Assembly: GCF_964218355.1 (NCBI RefSeq)
Contig: NZ_CAXPMC010000013.1
Location: 1 to 64,000 of the forward strand
Direction: 5' to 3'
Source: Ferrovibrio sp964218355
GTDB taxonomy: Bacteria; Pseudomonadota; Alphaproteobacteria; Ferrovibrionales; Ferrovibrionaceae
Length of the DNA: 64,000 nt
The stretch's first letter is position 1. Every line of letters begins with the position of its first letter. Below, piece after piece: positions 53,842-63,881 of this stretch. A model generated the notes under the pieces. That model was given only the letters and a program-made list of their open reading frames with translations, was not told the DNA's origin and made no database searches. The translations under genes and the position numbers were made by a program.

Positions 53842-55900
53842 GGGTCCCCGTCTTCGGCAAGGCCGCACCCTTCGCGATGGCGGAGCACTCGGCCATCGTG
53901 GCCGAGGCGCGGGCGACCGGATTGGTCAGGTAGAAATCGGCCACCGGCGAGACGAACGGCGCATCGCCCGCCGTCCCTGCACTGCCGAAAGCCGCCCAGG
54001 CAGCCGGCGTGATCTGGTCGACGGCACCGAAATGCGGGGCGATCTCCAGCATGCGCCGGCGCAGCATGCCCAGGTTGTCATAGGGCAGCTTGTGGCCGAC
54101 CGCTTCCGACAAGGCACGGATGATCGCCCAGTCGTCACGCGCCTCGCCCGGCGGCGCCGCGGCGCGGCGTCCCAGCTGGACCCGCCCCTCGGTATTCAGC
54201 CAGGTGGCATCCTTCTCGGTATAGGCGGCACCCGGCAGGATGACGTCGGCACGTTTCGCGCCGGCATCGCCATGGCTGCCCTGGTAGATCACGAAAGCAG
54301 AGCCGAGTTTCGCGGTGTCGATCTCGTCGGCCCCCAGCAGGTACACCGCCTTGATGTCGCCGGCCTGCGCGCCGGCGAGGATACCGGCCACATCCTTTCC
54401 ACCCTGACCCGGCACGAAGCCAAGATCCAGTCCGCCGACGCGGGCGGCAGCCGTGTGCAGCATGTTGAAGCCGTTCCAGCCATCCTTCACCAGGCCGCAG
54501 CCATCCGCGATCTGCCTGGCCAGCGCCAGCACGGCGGCGCCATCGGCACGGGCAATCGCGCCCTGACCGAGAATCAGCATCGGCTTCTGCGCTGCCTTCA
54601 GCACACCGGCAAAGGCGTTACGGCCCTCGGCGATCTCCTTCAGCGTCGCGGCGCCGGCGCCGAGATAATCGTATTTGTAGGTCAGCGCCGGCTGGTCGGC
54701 GCCGATCAGGGCGATCTTCACCTTGCCGGTCAGGAAGCGCCGGCGGATACGGGCGTTGATCAGCGCGGCCTCGCGCCGCGGATTGCTGCCGACGATCAGG
54801 ATGGCATCGGCCTCGTCGATTCCGGCAATGGTGCTGTTGAACAGCCAGCCGGCACGGGCGGCCGGGTCGATCTGCGCGCCATCCTGGCGGCAGTCGAGGC
54901 TGGCCGAGCCCAGCTTGCCCATCAGGTCCTTCAGCGCGGTCATGCTCTCGGCGCAGACCATGTCGCCGGCAATTGCCGCGATCTGGCTGCCCTGCAGGCC
55001 CTTCAGTCCGGCCGCAACCGCGGCAAAGGCCTCGCCCCAGCTGGCTTCCTGCAGCCTGCCGTCCCGGCGCACATAGGGCCGGTCGAGGCGGCGTGCCTTC
55101 AGGCCGTCATAGGCAAAGCGGCTCTTGTCGGAGAGCCATTCCTCGTTCACGTCCTCGTTGACGCGCGGCAGGATGCGCATCACCTCGCGGCCGCGCACAT
55201 CGACACGGATATTCGCGCCGACCGCATCCATCGCATCGATGCTCTCGGTCTTGCGCAGCTCCCACGAGCGCGCGGTGAAGGCGTATGGCTTCGAGGTCAG
55301 CGCCCCGACCGGGCAGAGATCGATGACATTGCCCGACAGTTCGGAGGTCATCGCCTGCTCGAGATAGGTGGTGATCTGCATGTCCTCGCCGCGGCCGATG
55401 GCGCCGAGTTCCGGCACGCCGGCCACTTCCTGGGCGAAGCGGACGCAGCGCGTGCAGTGGATGCAGCGGGTCATCACCGTCTCGACCAGCGGCCCCATAT
55501 ACTTGTCCTTGACCGCGCGCTTGTTCTCGTCATAGCGCGACGAGCCGCGGCCATAGCCCATGGCCTGATCCTGCAGGTCGCATTCGCCGCCCTGGTCGCA
55601 GATCGGGCAGTCGAGCGGATGGTTGATCAGCAGGAATTCCATCACGCCTTCGCGGGCTTTCTTCACCAGCGGGGTGTCGGTCTTGATCACCATGTTGTCG
55701 GCGGCCGGCATCGCGCAGGAGGCGATCGGCTTCGGCGCCTTCTCCTGCTCGACCAGGCACATGCGGCAATTGCCGGCAATGCTGAGGCGCTCGTGATAGC
55801 AGAAGCGCGGGATTTCCTTGCCGGCGGCCTCGCAGGCCTGCAGCACGGTGGTGCCCGGCTCGACCGTCACCTGGATCCCGTCAATGGTCAACGTCGGCAT
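53834..55900 (-). CDS. nuoG: NADH-quinone oxidoreductase subunit G
   Basis: NuoG (688 residues) holds an N-terminal 2Fe-2S cluster (Cys34, 45, 48, 62), then His94, Cys98, Cys101 and Cys107 for one 4Fe-4S cluster (N5), and Cys146, 149, 152 and 196 for the next (N4). The C-terminal half is the inactive molybdopterin oxidoreductase-like domain. The extra N7 cluster motif of E. coli NuoG was not seen. Confidence 0.97.
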   Translation of the reverse strand: MPTLTIDGIQVTVEPGTTVLQACEAAGKEIPRFCYHERLSIAGNCRMCLVEQEKAPKPIASCAMPAADNMVIKTDTPLVKKAREGVMEFLLINHPLDCPICDQGGECDLQDQAMGYGRGSSRYDENKRAVKDKYMGPLVETVMTRCIHCTRCVRFAQEVAGVPELGAIGRGEDMQITTYLEQAMTSELSGNVIDLCPVGALTSKPYAFTARSWELRKTESIDAMDAVGANIRVDVRGREVMRILPRVNEDVNEEWLSDKSRFAYDGLKARRLDRPYVRRDGRLQEASWGEAFAAVAAGLKGLQGSQIAAIAGDMVCAESMTALKDLMGKLGSASLDCRQDGAQIDPAARAGWLFNSTIAGIDEADAILIVGSNPRREAALINARIRRRFLTGKVKIALIGADQPALTYKYDYLGAGAATLKEIAEGRNAFAGVLKAAQKPMLILGQGAIARADGAAVLALARQIADGCGLVKDGWNGFNMLHTAAARVGGLDLGFVPGQGGKDVAGILAGAQAGDIKAVYLLGADEIDTAKLGSAFVIYQGSHGDAGAKRADVILPGAAYTEKDATWLNTEGRVQLGRRAAAPPGEARDDWAIIRALSEAVGHKLPYDNLGMLRRRMLEIAPHFGAVDQITPAAWAAFGSAGTAGDAPFVSPVADFYLTNPVARASATMAECSAIAKGAALPKTGTHD

Positions 55901-55933
55901 GCGCTACCCTTCCCGCCTACACTCAGTCCGCCG

Positions 55934-57232
<1,299 letters not shown>

Positions 57233-57247
57233 GGGGCTGGCTCCGCC

Positions 57248-57880
57248 TCAGTCGTCGCTGCCGCCGCCGGCGGCCGCGAAAGTGGTCAGGGTGGTGACGC
57301 CGCCCTTGGGCTCGGACGACAGCCGGCCGTTCTGCGGACCCGGCTTCGGCGTCTCGCCGCGCTTCAGCGCTTCGAGAATCCGGCCGGTGCTTTCCTCGTC
57401 GAGGTCCTCGTAGAAATCATCGCCCAGCTGCAGCATCGGCGCATTCACGCAGGCGCCGAGGCATTCCACCTCGATCACGGTGAACTGGCCGTCGGCCGTG
57501 GTTTCGCCCGGACCGACGCCAAGATGCTTTTTGCAGGCCGACAGCACCTTGTCGGAACCGCGCAGCCAGCAGGGCGTCGTCGTGCAGACCTGCACGAAAT
57601 GCTTACCCACCGGGGCGAGGTTGTACATCGTGTAGAAGCTGGCCACTTCCAGCACGCGGATCGGCGCCATGCCGAGCAGCTCGGCAATGTGGCGGATCGC
57701 CGCCTGCGGCACCCAGTTGTCGTGCTGGCGCTGCGCAATGTCGAGCAGCGGCATCACCGCGCTCTGCTGGCGGCCTTCCGGATACTTGGCGATATGCTGC
57801 TTTGCCAGCGCCATGTTCTCCGGCGTGAAGCTGAAGCTGGCAGGCTGCAGCTCCGGGGGCGCGATATGGACGCCACTCAT
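57248..57880 (-). CDS. nuoE: NADH-quinone oxidoreductase subunit E
   Basis: NuoE (210 residues) has a thioredoxin-like fold and the 2Fe-2S cluster N1a bound by Cys99, Cys104, Cys140 and Cys144. A C-terminal extension of about 45 residues, rich in Gly and Pro (KPGPQNGRLSSEPKGGVTT), is of the kind seen in alphaproteobacteria. It overlaps nuoD by 4 bp (ATGA). Confidence 0.97.
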   Translation of the reverse strand: MSGVHIAPPELQPASFSFTPENMALAKQHIAKYPEGRQQSAVMPLLDIAQRQHDNWVPQAAIRHIAELLGMAPIRVLEVASFYTMYNLAPVGKHFVQVCTTTPCWLRGSDKVLSACKKHLGVGPGETTADGQFTVIEVECLGACVNAPMLQLGDDFYEDLDEESTGRILEALKRGETPKPGPQNGRLSSEPKGGVTTLTTFAAAGGGSDD

Positions 57881-59055
57881 CGGTCGATCTCCCCGAACAC
57901 GATATCCATGTTGCCGACGATGGAAACGGCATCGGCCAGCATGTGTCCCTTCGACAGGAAATCGGTGGCCTGCAGATGCGGGAAACCCGGGGCGCGGATG
58001 CGGCAGCGATACGGCTTGTTGGAACCGTCCGACACCAGGTAGACGCCGAACTCGCCCTTCGGTGCCTCGACGGCGGCATAGGCCTCGCCTTCCGGCACGT
58101 GATAGCCCTCGGTGTAGAGCTTGAAATGGTGGATCAGCGCTTCCATCGAACGCTTCATCTCGCCGCGCTTGGGCGGCACCACCTTGCGATCGTCGGAGGC
58201 GATGGGTCCGCCGGGCAGCGTCTCGATCACCTGGCGGACGATGCGGGCAGACTGCCGCATTTCCTCGATGCGGCAGAGATAACGGTCGAAGCAGTCGCCG
58301 TTCTTGCCGACAGGGATGTCGAAATCGTACTTCTCGTAGCCGTCATAGGGCTGAGCCTTGCGCAGGTCCCAGGCAACGCCCGAGCCACGCAGCATGACGC
58401 CGGAGAAACCCCAGTCCATCGCGTCCTTGTCGCTGATCACGCCGATATCGACGTTGCGCTGGCGATAGATGCGGTTCTCGGTCAGCAGGCCCTCGATGTC
58501 GTCGATCACCTTGAGCATGCGGTCGAGATACTTGTAGATGTCCTCGGCCATGCCCTTGGGCATGTCCTGGTGCACGCCGCCGGGCCGGAAATAGGCGGCA
58601 TGCATGCGGGCGCCGGAAACGCCCTCGTAGAATTCCATCAGCTTCTCGCGCTCCTCGAAACCCCACAGGGCCGGCGTCATGGCGCCGCAGTCGAGGGCAT
58701 GGGTGGTCACGTTCAGCAGATGGTTGAGCAGGCGGCCGATCTCGGCAAACAGCACGCGCACCGCCTGGCCGCGCGCCGGTACTTCCAGGCCCAGCAGCCG
58801 CTCGGTGGCCAGTGCAAAGGCATGCTCCTGGTTCATCGGCGCGACATAGTCGAGCCGGTCGAAATACGGCACGGCCTGCAGGTAGGTCTTGTGCTCGATC
58901 AGCTTCTCGGTGCCGCGATGCAGCAGGCCGATATGCGGATCGCAGCGTTCGACGATCTCGCCGTCCAGCTCCATCACCAGGCGCAGCACACCGTGGGCCG
59001 CCGGATGCTGCGGCCCGAAATTCACCATGTAATTGGCGATCGTGACTTCGGCCAT
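57877..59055 (-). CDS. nuoD: NADH-quinone oxidoreductase subunit D
   Basis: NuoD (392 residues) lines the quinone site of complex I and is related to the large subunit of NiFe hydrogenases. The N-terminal loop NFGPQHPAAHGVLRLV holds the quinone-contacting His, and GLLHRGTEKLIE and CGAMTPALWGFEEREK follow. It is separate from nuoC, as in most alphaproteobacteria. The ATG at 59055 follows the nuoC stop by one base. Confidence 0.98.
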   Translation of the reverse strand: MAEVTIANYMVNFGPQHPAAHGVLRLVMELDGEIVERCDPHIGLLHRGTEKLIEHKTYLQAVPYFDRLDYVAPMNQEHAFALATERLLGLEVPARGQAVRVLFAEIGRLLNHLLNVTTHALDCGAMTPALWGFEEREKLMEFYEGVSGARMHAAYFRPGGVHQDMPKGMAEDIYKYLDRMLKVIDDIEGLLTENRIYRQRNVDIGVISDKDAMDWGFSGVMLRGSGVAWDLRKAQPYDGYEKYDFDIPVGKNGDCFDRYLCRIEEMRQSARIVRQVIETLPGGPIASDDRKVVPPKRGEMKRSMEALIHHFKLYTEGYHVPEGEAYAAVEAPKGEFGVYLVSDGSNKPYRCRIRAPGFPHLQATDFLSKGHMLADAVSIVGNMDIVFGEIDR

Positions 59056-59056
59056 T

Positions 59057-59698
59057 CTACTTGGCTCCCTCGTCCGCCTTCTCGTCGCCCGGCAGCACAT
59101 ACTGGGCGCCTTCCCACGGGCTCATGAAATCGAAGCGCCGGAATTCCTGCTGCAGCTGCACGGGTTCGTAGACCACGCGCTTCTGCTCCTCGTCGTAGCG
59201 CACCTCGACATAACCGGTCAGCGGGAAGTCCTTGCGCAGGGCATGCCCCTCGAAACCGTAATCCGACAGGATGCGGCGCAGGTCCGGATGGCCGGAGAAC
59301 ATCACGCCGTACATGTCCCAGACTTCGCGCTCGAACCAGCCCGCGGACGAGAACACGCCGGTCACCGACGGCACCGGGGTTTCCTCGTCGGTCTGCACCT
59401 TCACGCGGATGCGCTGGTTCAGCTTCATGCTGAGCAGATGATAGACCACGTCGAAGCGTTTCGGCCGCTCCGGCCAGTCGACACCCAGCACATCGACCAG
59501 GATGGTGAACTGGCAGTTGCCGTCGTCGCGCAGGAAAGTCAGCAGCTTGACGATGCGGTCGGCCAGCGCCGAGACGGTCAGCTCGCCATGGGCAATCGAC
59601 CAGTCGAGCACATCGTTGGGCAGGCTGGCGGCGACATGTTCGCCCAGATCCCGCAATGCCTGTTCCTGTTCGCGCAGGATCGCCTTGCTGTCGGTCAT
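59057..59698 (-). CDS. nuoC: NADH-quinone oxidoreductase subunit C
   Basis: NuoC (213 residues) is a peripheral-arm scaffold subunit. The signature FEREVWDMYGVMFSGHPDLRR is present near residue 123, followed by DYGFEGHALRKDFPL. The ATG at 59698 is 10 bp after nuoB; the frame continues upstream inside nuoB without family similarity. Confidence 0.97.
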   Translation of the reverse strand: MTDSKAILREQEQALRDLGEHVAASLPNDVLDWSIAHGELTVSALADRIVKLLTFLRDDGNCQFTILVDVLGVDWPERPKRFDVVYHLLSMKLNQRIRVKVQTDEETPVPSVTGVFSSAGWFEREVWDMYGVMFSGHPDLRRILSDYGFEGHALRKDFPLTGYVEVRYDEEQKRVVYEPVQLQQEFRRFDFMSPWEGAQYVLPGDEKADEGAK

Positions 59699-59708
59699 CG
59701 GCGCGTCC

Positions 59709-60272
59709 TCAGCGGGCAATGGTGCCGGTGCGACGGATTTTCTTCTGCAGCTGCAGAAGACCGTAGACCAGCGCCTCGGCGGTCGGCGGGCAGCCCGGCA
59801 CGTAGACGTCGACCGGCACGATGCGGTCGCAGCCGCGCACCACCGAATAGGAATAGTGATAGTAGCCGCCGCCATTGGCGCAGCTGCCCATCGAGATGAC
59901 ATAGCGCGGCTCGGCCATCTGGTCGTACAGCTTGCGCAGGGCCGGCGCCATCTTGTTGGTCAGGGTGCCGGCCACGATCATGACGTCGGACTGGCGCGGC
60001 GAGGCCCGCGGCATCGCCCCGAACCGGTCGAGATCGTAGCGCGCCATGTAGGCGTGGATCATCTCGACGCCGCAGCAGGCCAGGCCGAAGGTCATCGGCC
60101 ACAGCGAGCCGGTGCGGGCCCAGTTGGCCAGCTTGTCGAGCGAGGAGATCACCACGCCCTTGTCGGCCAGTTCGTCCGACAGGTCCTTGAAGAAGGCATC
60201 CTGCGAGGCGCCGGAGGCCTGGCTGTCCCGGCTGGCCGGCACCTTGTCGGTATTGTTCATTGCGCTGCTCAT
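59709..60272 (-). CDS. nuoB: NADH-quinone oxidoreductase subunit B
   Basis: NuoB (187 residues from the ATG at 60272) carries cluster N2, the last before quinone. The ligands are Cys66 and Cys67 (LACCGVEM), Cys131 (MGSCANGGG) and Cys161 (VPGCPPTAE). The ATGA overlap with the nuoA stop supports this start; ATG 60278 is also in frame. The N-terminal 30 residues are variable. Confidence 0.97.
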   Translation of the reverse strand: MSSAMNNTDKVPASRDSQASGASQDAFFKDLSDELADKGVVISSLDKLANWARTGSLWPMTFGLACCGVEMIHAYMARYDLDRFGAMPRASPRQSDVMIVAGTLTNKMAPALRKLYDQMAEPRYVISMGSCANGGGYYHYSYSVVRGCDRIVPVDVYVPGCPPTAEALVYGLLQLQKKIRRTGTIAR

Positions 60273-60640
60273 TCCCATTCCAGCGCCCCCTTCTTCCACT
60301 CGTAGATGAAGCCGACGGTCAGCACGCCCAGGAAGATCATCATCGACCAGAAGCCGAAGGCGCCGATTTCGCCCAGCGAGATGGCCCAGGGGAACAGGAA
60401 GGCGACCTCAAGGTCGAAGATGATGAAAAGGATGGCCACGAGGTAGAAGCGGACATCGAACTGCTTGCGCGAGTCGCCGAAAGGCTCGAATCCGCACTCG
60501 TAGGTCGAATTCTTCTCGGGGTCCGGGTTGACCTTGGCGGCCACGAAGGGCAGCAGGGCCAGAACGGCAGCCAGCACGATGGCAAGGCCAAGGAACAGCA
60601 GGATCGGCAGATATTCCCGTAGCAGGGCGTCCACGGTCAT
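60269..60640 (-). CDS. nuoA: NADH-quinone oxidoreductase subunit A
   Basis: NuoA (123 residues, three helices) joins the membrane and peripheral arms. The family motif YECGFEPFGDSRKQFDVRFY contains the cysteine loop near the quinone tunnel. GGAGGGG lies directly upstream of the ATG. It is the first gene of the nuo operon. Confidence 0.97.
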   Translation of the reverse strand: MTVDALLREYLPILLFLGLAIVLAAVLALLPFVAAKVNPDPEKNSTYECGFEPFGDSRKQFDVRFYLVAILFIIFDLEVAFLFPWAISLGEIGAFGFWSMMIFLGVLTVGFIYEWKKGALEWE

Positions 60641-60964
60641 TCCCCTCCGAAAAACGCGTTATGCCCGGACGGGTCCCACCCTGCCCGAGGTCGAGGCTGT
60701 TCTAGCCGTTTATTTGCCGCGCCGCAACACGCTCCGCCGGGCAAAAATCCGGCGCAAGTTGCAGAGGCAGAAACGATTTTTTATGTCACCGCAGTATACG
60801 GACCATGCTGCCGCCCGGCGCGGCGCGAATCAGGGCCGGCTGTTGTCGCCAGGCAGCGCCACCGGTGGTCTTGCCGGGCCGTCGCCGGTAGTATCCGCAG
60901 CAGGGGGCCGGCGCGTCTGCAGCCGGACAGCTGTTCGTGGCTTTTCCTGGGGGTGCCGGTGACC
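60641..60964. other. Divergent interval between nuoA and the glycosyltransferase gene
   Basis: This 324-bp stretch has no convincing gene. It holds the tentative nuo promoter at 60699-60727 (minus) and must contain the start signals of the glycosyltransferase. The only clear ribosome binding site is the GGAGGGG before nuoA. Confidence 0.5.
60699..60727 (-). promoter_or_regulatory. Tentative nuo operon promoter
   Basis: On the minus strand: TTGCGG (60727-60722), a 17-bp spacer, and TAGAAC (60704-60699). Three of six and four of six consensus bases match, so it is only moderately convincing. It would give a leader of about 50 nt before nuoA. Confidence 0.35.
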
Positions 60965-61804
60965 ATGCCGGAGAAAATTTCAGTCATCGTTTCAACCTAC
61001 AACAACCCGCAGGTCCTCGAGATGGTGCTGCGGTCGCTGGCCGCGCAGCGCCGGCGCGGCAGCACCGCCTACGAGGTCGTGGTCGCCGATGACGGCTCCG
61101 GGCCGGATACCGCCGCCCTGATCGGGCGCCTGCGCGGGGAGCTGGATTATCCGCTGCTGCATGCCTGGCAGGCGGATACCGGTTTCCGGCTGGCCGAATC
61201 GCGCAACAACGCCCTGCTGGCGGCCAGCGGCGACTATGTCGTCTTCATCGACGGCGACTGCCTGGTGCTGCCCGATTTCATCGCCACCCATGCCCGGCTG
61301 GCCCAGGCCGGCTGCTTCGTGGCCGGCGCGCGCTGCTATATCAAGAAGCGCAAGACCGCCGCGATCCTGGCGGCGCCGCAACGCTGGTGGCGGCCATCCC
61401 GCCTGCCCTGGTTCTTCCGCGCCCTGCTGGGCGGCGCCAACCGGCCCTTCCAGCTGCTTGCCCTGCCCGACACGGCACGGCGCCACCGCCATCCCGGCCG
61501 CTGGCAGAAGGTGCAGACCTGCAATCTCGGCGTCTGGCGCGCCGATATCGAACGGGTGGACGGCTTCGACGCCACCTATGTCGGACACGGCCTTGAGGAT
61601 TCCGATTTCATCCTGCGGCTGCTGCGGGCCGGCCTGCGGCGCAAATCCGGGCGTTTCGCCAGCGTGGTGCTGCATCTGTGGCATCCCCGCCCCGGCGCGG
61701 TGCAGAGTCCGAATGTCGGCCACTTCCAGGCCCTGCTGGACAGCGGGCGGACCCTGCCGGTGACCGGTCTGGCCGCCCTGCGCGACAAGGCTGCGGCAGC
61801 CTGA
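60965..61804 (+). CDS. Family 2 glycosyltransferase
   Basis: This protein of 279 residues is a GT-A fold enzyme. The nucleotide-sugar site begins ISVIVSTYNNPQVLEMVLRS, then VVADDGSGPDT, ADTGFRLAESRNNAL and VFIDGDCLVLP (DxD-type metal motif). The C-terminal block TCNLGVWRADIERVDGFD with HGLEDSDFILRL belongs to the galactosyltransferase-like C-terminal domain. It likely adds a sugar to LPS or another surface glycan. It has no signal peptide. A GTG at 60953 is an alternative start. It is divergent from nuo. Confidence 0.9.
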   Translation: MPEKISVIVSTYNNPQVLEMVLRSLAAQRRRGSTAYEVVVADDGSGPDTAALIGRLRGELDYPLLHAWQADTGFRLAESRNNALLAASGDYVVFIDGDCLVLPDFIATHARLAQAGCFVAGARCYIKKRKTAAILAAPQRWWRPSRLPWFFRALLGGANRPFQLLALPDTARRHRHPGRWQKVQTCNLGVWRADIERVDGFDATYVGHGLEDSDFILRLLRAGLRRKSGRFASVVLHLWHPRPGAVQSPNVGHFQALLDSGRTLPVTGLAALRDKAAAA

Positions 61805-61895
61805 CCGCCGCGCACCGGCCCTGACTGCCGCGACGCCGTCCGGTCAAGGCCACAGGCCTTCAAAGCACTGGATTGTCAGGATTTTTGCTGCGGAA

Positions 61896-61972
<77 letters not shown>

Positions 61973-61984
61973 GCAGCGGCGGCG

Positions 61985-62013
61985 GTTTTATGCTTGGCCC
62001 GGGACAATGTCAA
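61985..62013 (-). promoter_or_regulatory. tRNA-Asp promoter
   Basis: On the minus strand: a perfect TTGACA (62013-62008), a 17-bp spacer, and TAAAAC (61990-61985). The implied start lies about five bases before the mature tRNA 5' end at 61972, leaving a very short leader. Confidence 0.75.
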
Positions 62014-62027
62014 GCACGCCCCGGGCC
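61996..62027. repeat. Inverted repeat across the tRNA-Asp promoter
   Basis: GGCCCGGG (61996-62003) and CCCGGGCC (62020-62027) are perfect 8-bp arms. They flank the -35 box and reach into the spacer. It lies 40 bp after the rpoH stop, so its RNA hairpin could also help end rpoH transcription, though no T-run follows. Confidence 0.65.
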
Positions 62028-62066
62028 TTAATCACAGAGGGCGGGACAGGCGCGGCAGGCCCCGGC

Positions 62067-62990
62067 TCAGGCCGGCGCCGCGGCCCCGAAATCCCCCAGC
62101 TGGCCGGCCAGTTTCTCGCCGGCCTGCCGCGAACGGCGCAGCACGCGCTCCTGCAGCTTGCGGAAGGCCTTGGTCTCGATCTGGCGCACCCGCTCCTTGG
62201 TCACGCCGAGCCGGCCGCCCAGTTCCTCCAGCGTCACCTTGTCATCGCCCAGCATCCGCTCGGTGATGATCAGCTGCTCGCGCGGACTGAGTTCCTTCAG
62301 CGATTCGGTCAGCCATTCCCTGCGCAGGCCGCCATCCATCTTGTCGGTGACGATCTCCTCCGGATTCGGGCCTGGATCGGGCAGGAAATCCTGGAAAGCG
62401 TCGCCGCCCTCCTCGCCGCCGACCTGCTCGTTCAGCGAATGGTCGCGGGCGCCGAGACGCTGGGCCATTGCCGTCACATCGGCCGGGGAAACCTTCAGCG
62501 CGGTGGCGATGTCGTCGCGGGTGGCGTCGTCCAGCCGGGCGCTGCCGCCGGCCCGCTCCATCTTGGCGCGCAGCCAGCGCAGGTTGAAGAACAAGGCCTT
62601 CTGGCCGGCCGACGTGCCGGAGCGCACGATCGACCAGTTGCGCAGTACATATTCCTGCATCGACGAGCGGATCCACCAGGCGGCATAGGTCGAGAACCGC
62701 ACGCCGCGTTCCGGGTCGAAGCGGTTGACCGCCAGCATCAGGCCGATATTGCCCTCCTGGATCAGGTCGGGCAACGGCAGGCCGTAATTGCGGAACCGGG
62801 TGGCGGTGGCCACCACCAGCCGCAGATAGGCCGAAACCAGCTTCTGCATGGCCTTGTGGTCGCCATCGTTGCGCCAGGCGCGGGCGAGGCCGAGTTCCTC
62901 TTCCTCGCTCAGCAGCGCCTTGCTCATCACGGTGGAAAGATAGCGCCGGTCGGCGCCGTCCAGGGTCCGGGGAGAACGTTCGAGGGTCAT
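62067..62990 (-). CDS. rpoH: RNA polymerase sigma factor RpoH (heat-shock sigma-32)
   Basis: This 307-residue sigma factor directs polymerase to heat-shock promoters. Region 2 contains LVSAYLRLVVATATRF and DLIQEGNIGLMLAVNRFDPE. The RpoH box QKALFFNLR lies at residues 130-138, which separates it from RpoD. The region 4 helix-turn-helix is TLEELGGRLGVTKERVRQIE. GGAGGG lies about 10 bases before the ATG at 62990; the extended frame has no family similarity. Some alphaproteobacteria have several RpoH copies; only one is visible here. Confidence 0.95.
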   Translation of the reverse strand: MTLERSPRTLDGADRRYLSTVMSKALLSEEEELGLARAWRNDGDHKAMQKLVSAYLRLVVATATRFRNYGLPLPDLIQEGNIGLMLAVNRFDPERGVRFSTYAAWWIRSSMQEYVLRNWSIVRSGTSAGQKALFFNLRWLRAKMERAGGSARLDDATRDDIATALKVSPADVTAMAQRLGARDHSLNEQVGGEEGGDAFQDFLPDPGPNPEEIVTDKMDGGLRREWLTESLKELSPREQLIITERMLGDDKVTLEELGGRLGVTKERVRQIETKAFRKLQERVLRRSRQAGEKLAGQLGDFGAAAPA

Positions 62991-63074
62991 CTTTTTAATC
63001 CCTCCATCGACTTTTGCCCGGTGCTGCACTACCTTCGGGGACTGGGACGGCAGCCGGGCGGGGCTGGTCAGATA

Positions 63075-63089
63075 GTATCGGCTCGATAC
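63075..63089. promoter_or_regulatory. Palindrome in the rpoH-marR interval
   Basis: GTATCG (63075-63080), GCT, CGATAC (63084-63089): a perfect 6-bp inverted repeat, 67 bp upstream of the MarR-type gene and 86 bp upstream of rpoH. MarR proteins bind such dyads, so it is a candidate operator for autoregulation or for control of rpoH. Confidence 0.4.
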
Positions 63090-63155
63090 GACCTCAGCTT
63101 ATGCCCGCAGCCGGAGTCCGCTCAAGCGGTAATTTCGACTCGAAACAAAACTGTG

Positions 63156-63764
63156 ATGTCGGTCACGCACTCAGCCACACCCACTGCAGAAAGTGAAAAA
63201 GCCATTCTGGCCCAACGGGTTATTATCCTGCTGGACCGGCTGTCGCGGCTGACCCGCGAGCTGCAGTTCGCCGACGGGCTGAACCCGGCCCAGTGGGAGG
63301 CCCTGCGGTATATCGCCCAGGCCAACAGGTATTCCCGCTCGCCGACTGCCCTCGCCGAGTATCTCGGGGCCACCAAGGGCACCGTGTCCCAGACCCTGAT
63401 CGCCCTCGAAGGCAAGGGCCTGATCACCCGCTGCAAGAAAACCTGCGACCGCCGCCAGGTCGATCTGTGCCTGACCGAGGCCGGCGAGGCCCTGCTGGCC
63501 GCCAAGGACCCGATGCAGACCCTGGAGCGGGCCGCCAGCGAGATGGCCGAGGAGCTCGGCCCGCAGATGGTCAAGGGCCTGACCCGGCTGCTGCACGATC
63601 TGCAGAACCGCCACCAGGTGGTCGAGTTCGGCGTGTGCAAGGACTGCTCGCTGTTCTGCGTCAACGACGTCGCCCGGGCAGACGGACAGTGCGGTGCCAC
63701 CGGCGAGCTGATCACGACGGTCGAGAAGGACAAGATCTGCGTCAACTACAAGACGGCCGGCTGA
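63156..63764 (+). CDS. MarR-type regulator with cysteine-rich C-terminus
   Basis: This 202-residue protein has a winged helix-turn-helix (LAEYLGATKGTVSQTLIALEGKGLI, about residues 67-91) and dimerisation helices at both ends. It has eight cysteines: 93, 97 and 105 in the wing, and 161, 164, 168, 179 and 195 in the tail (VCKDCSLFC, then QCG and ICV). The tail pattern suggests binding of a metal or Fe-S cluster. The neighbour rpoH is divergent. The ligand and targets are unknown. Confidence 0.88.
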   Translation: MSVTHSATPTAESEKAILAQRVIILLDRLSRLTRELQFADGLNPAQWEALRYIAQANRYSRSPTALAEYLGATKGTVSQTLIALEGKGLITRCKKTCDRRQVDLCLTEAGEALLAAKDPMQTLERAASEMAEELGPQMVKGLTRLLHDLQNRHQVVEFGVCKDCSLFCVNDVARADGQCGATGELITTVEKDKICVNYKTAG

Positions 63765-63787
63765 TCCGCCTGCCCTGCCGGCAGCAT

Positions 63788-63800
63788 TGACGCAACGTCA
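63788..63800. promoter_or_regulatory. TGACG-CAA-CGTCA inverted repeat
   Basis: TGACG (63788-63792) and CGTCA (63796-63800) flank CAA. It lies 4 bp upstream of the tentative -35 of the MoxR gene, where a regulator could act. It is short, so this may be chance. Confidence 0.3.
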
Positions 63801-63804
63801 CGGC

Positions 63805-63833
63805 TTGCGCGCCTGCGCCGCGGGACCTAGCCT
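63805..63833 (+). promoter_or_regulatory. Tentative promoter of the MoxR-type gene
   Basis: TTGCGC (63805-63810), a 17-bp spacer, and TAGCCT (63828-63833). The implied start near 63840 would give a leader of about 42 nt before the ATG at 63882. The consensus match is moderate. Confidence 0.4.
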
Positions 63834-63881
63834 GCCCGGTGAATCAAACCTCTCCGCAAAAAGAGACTTGGGAAACGTCGC

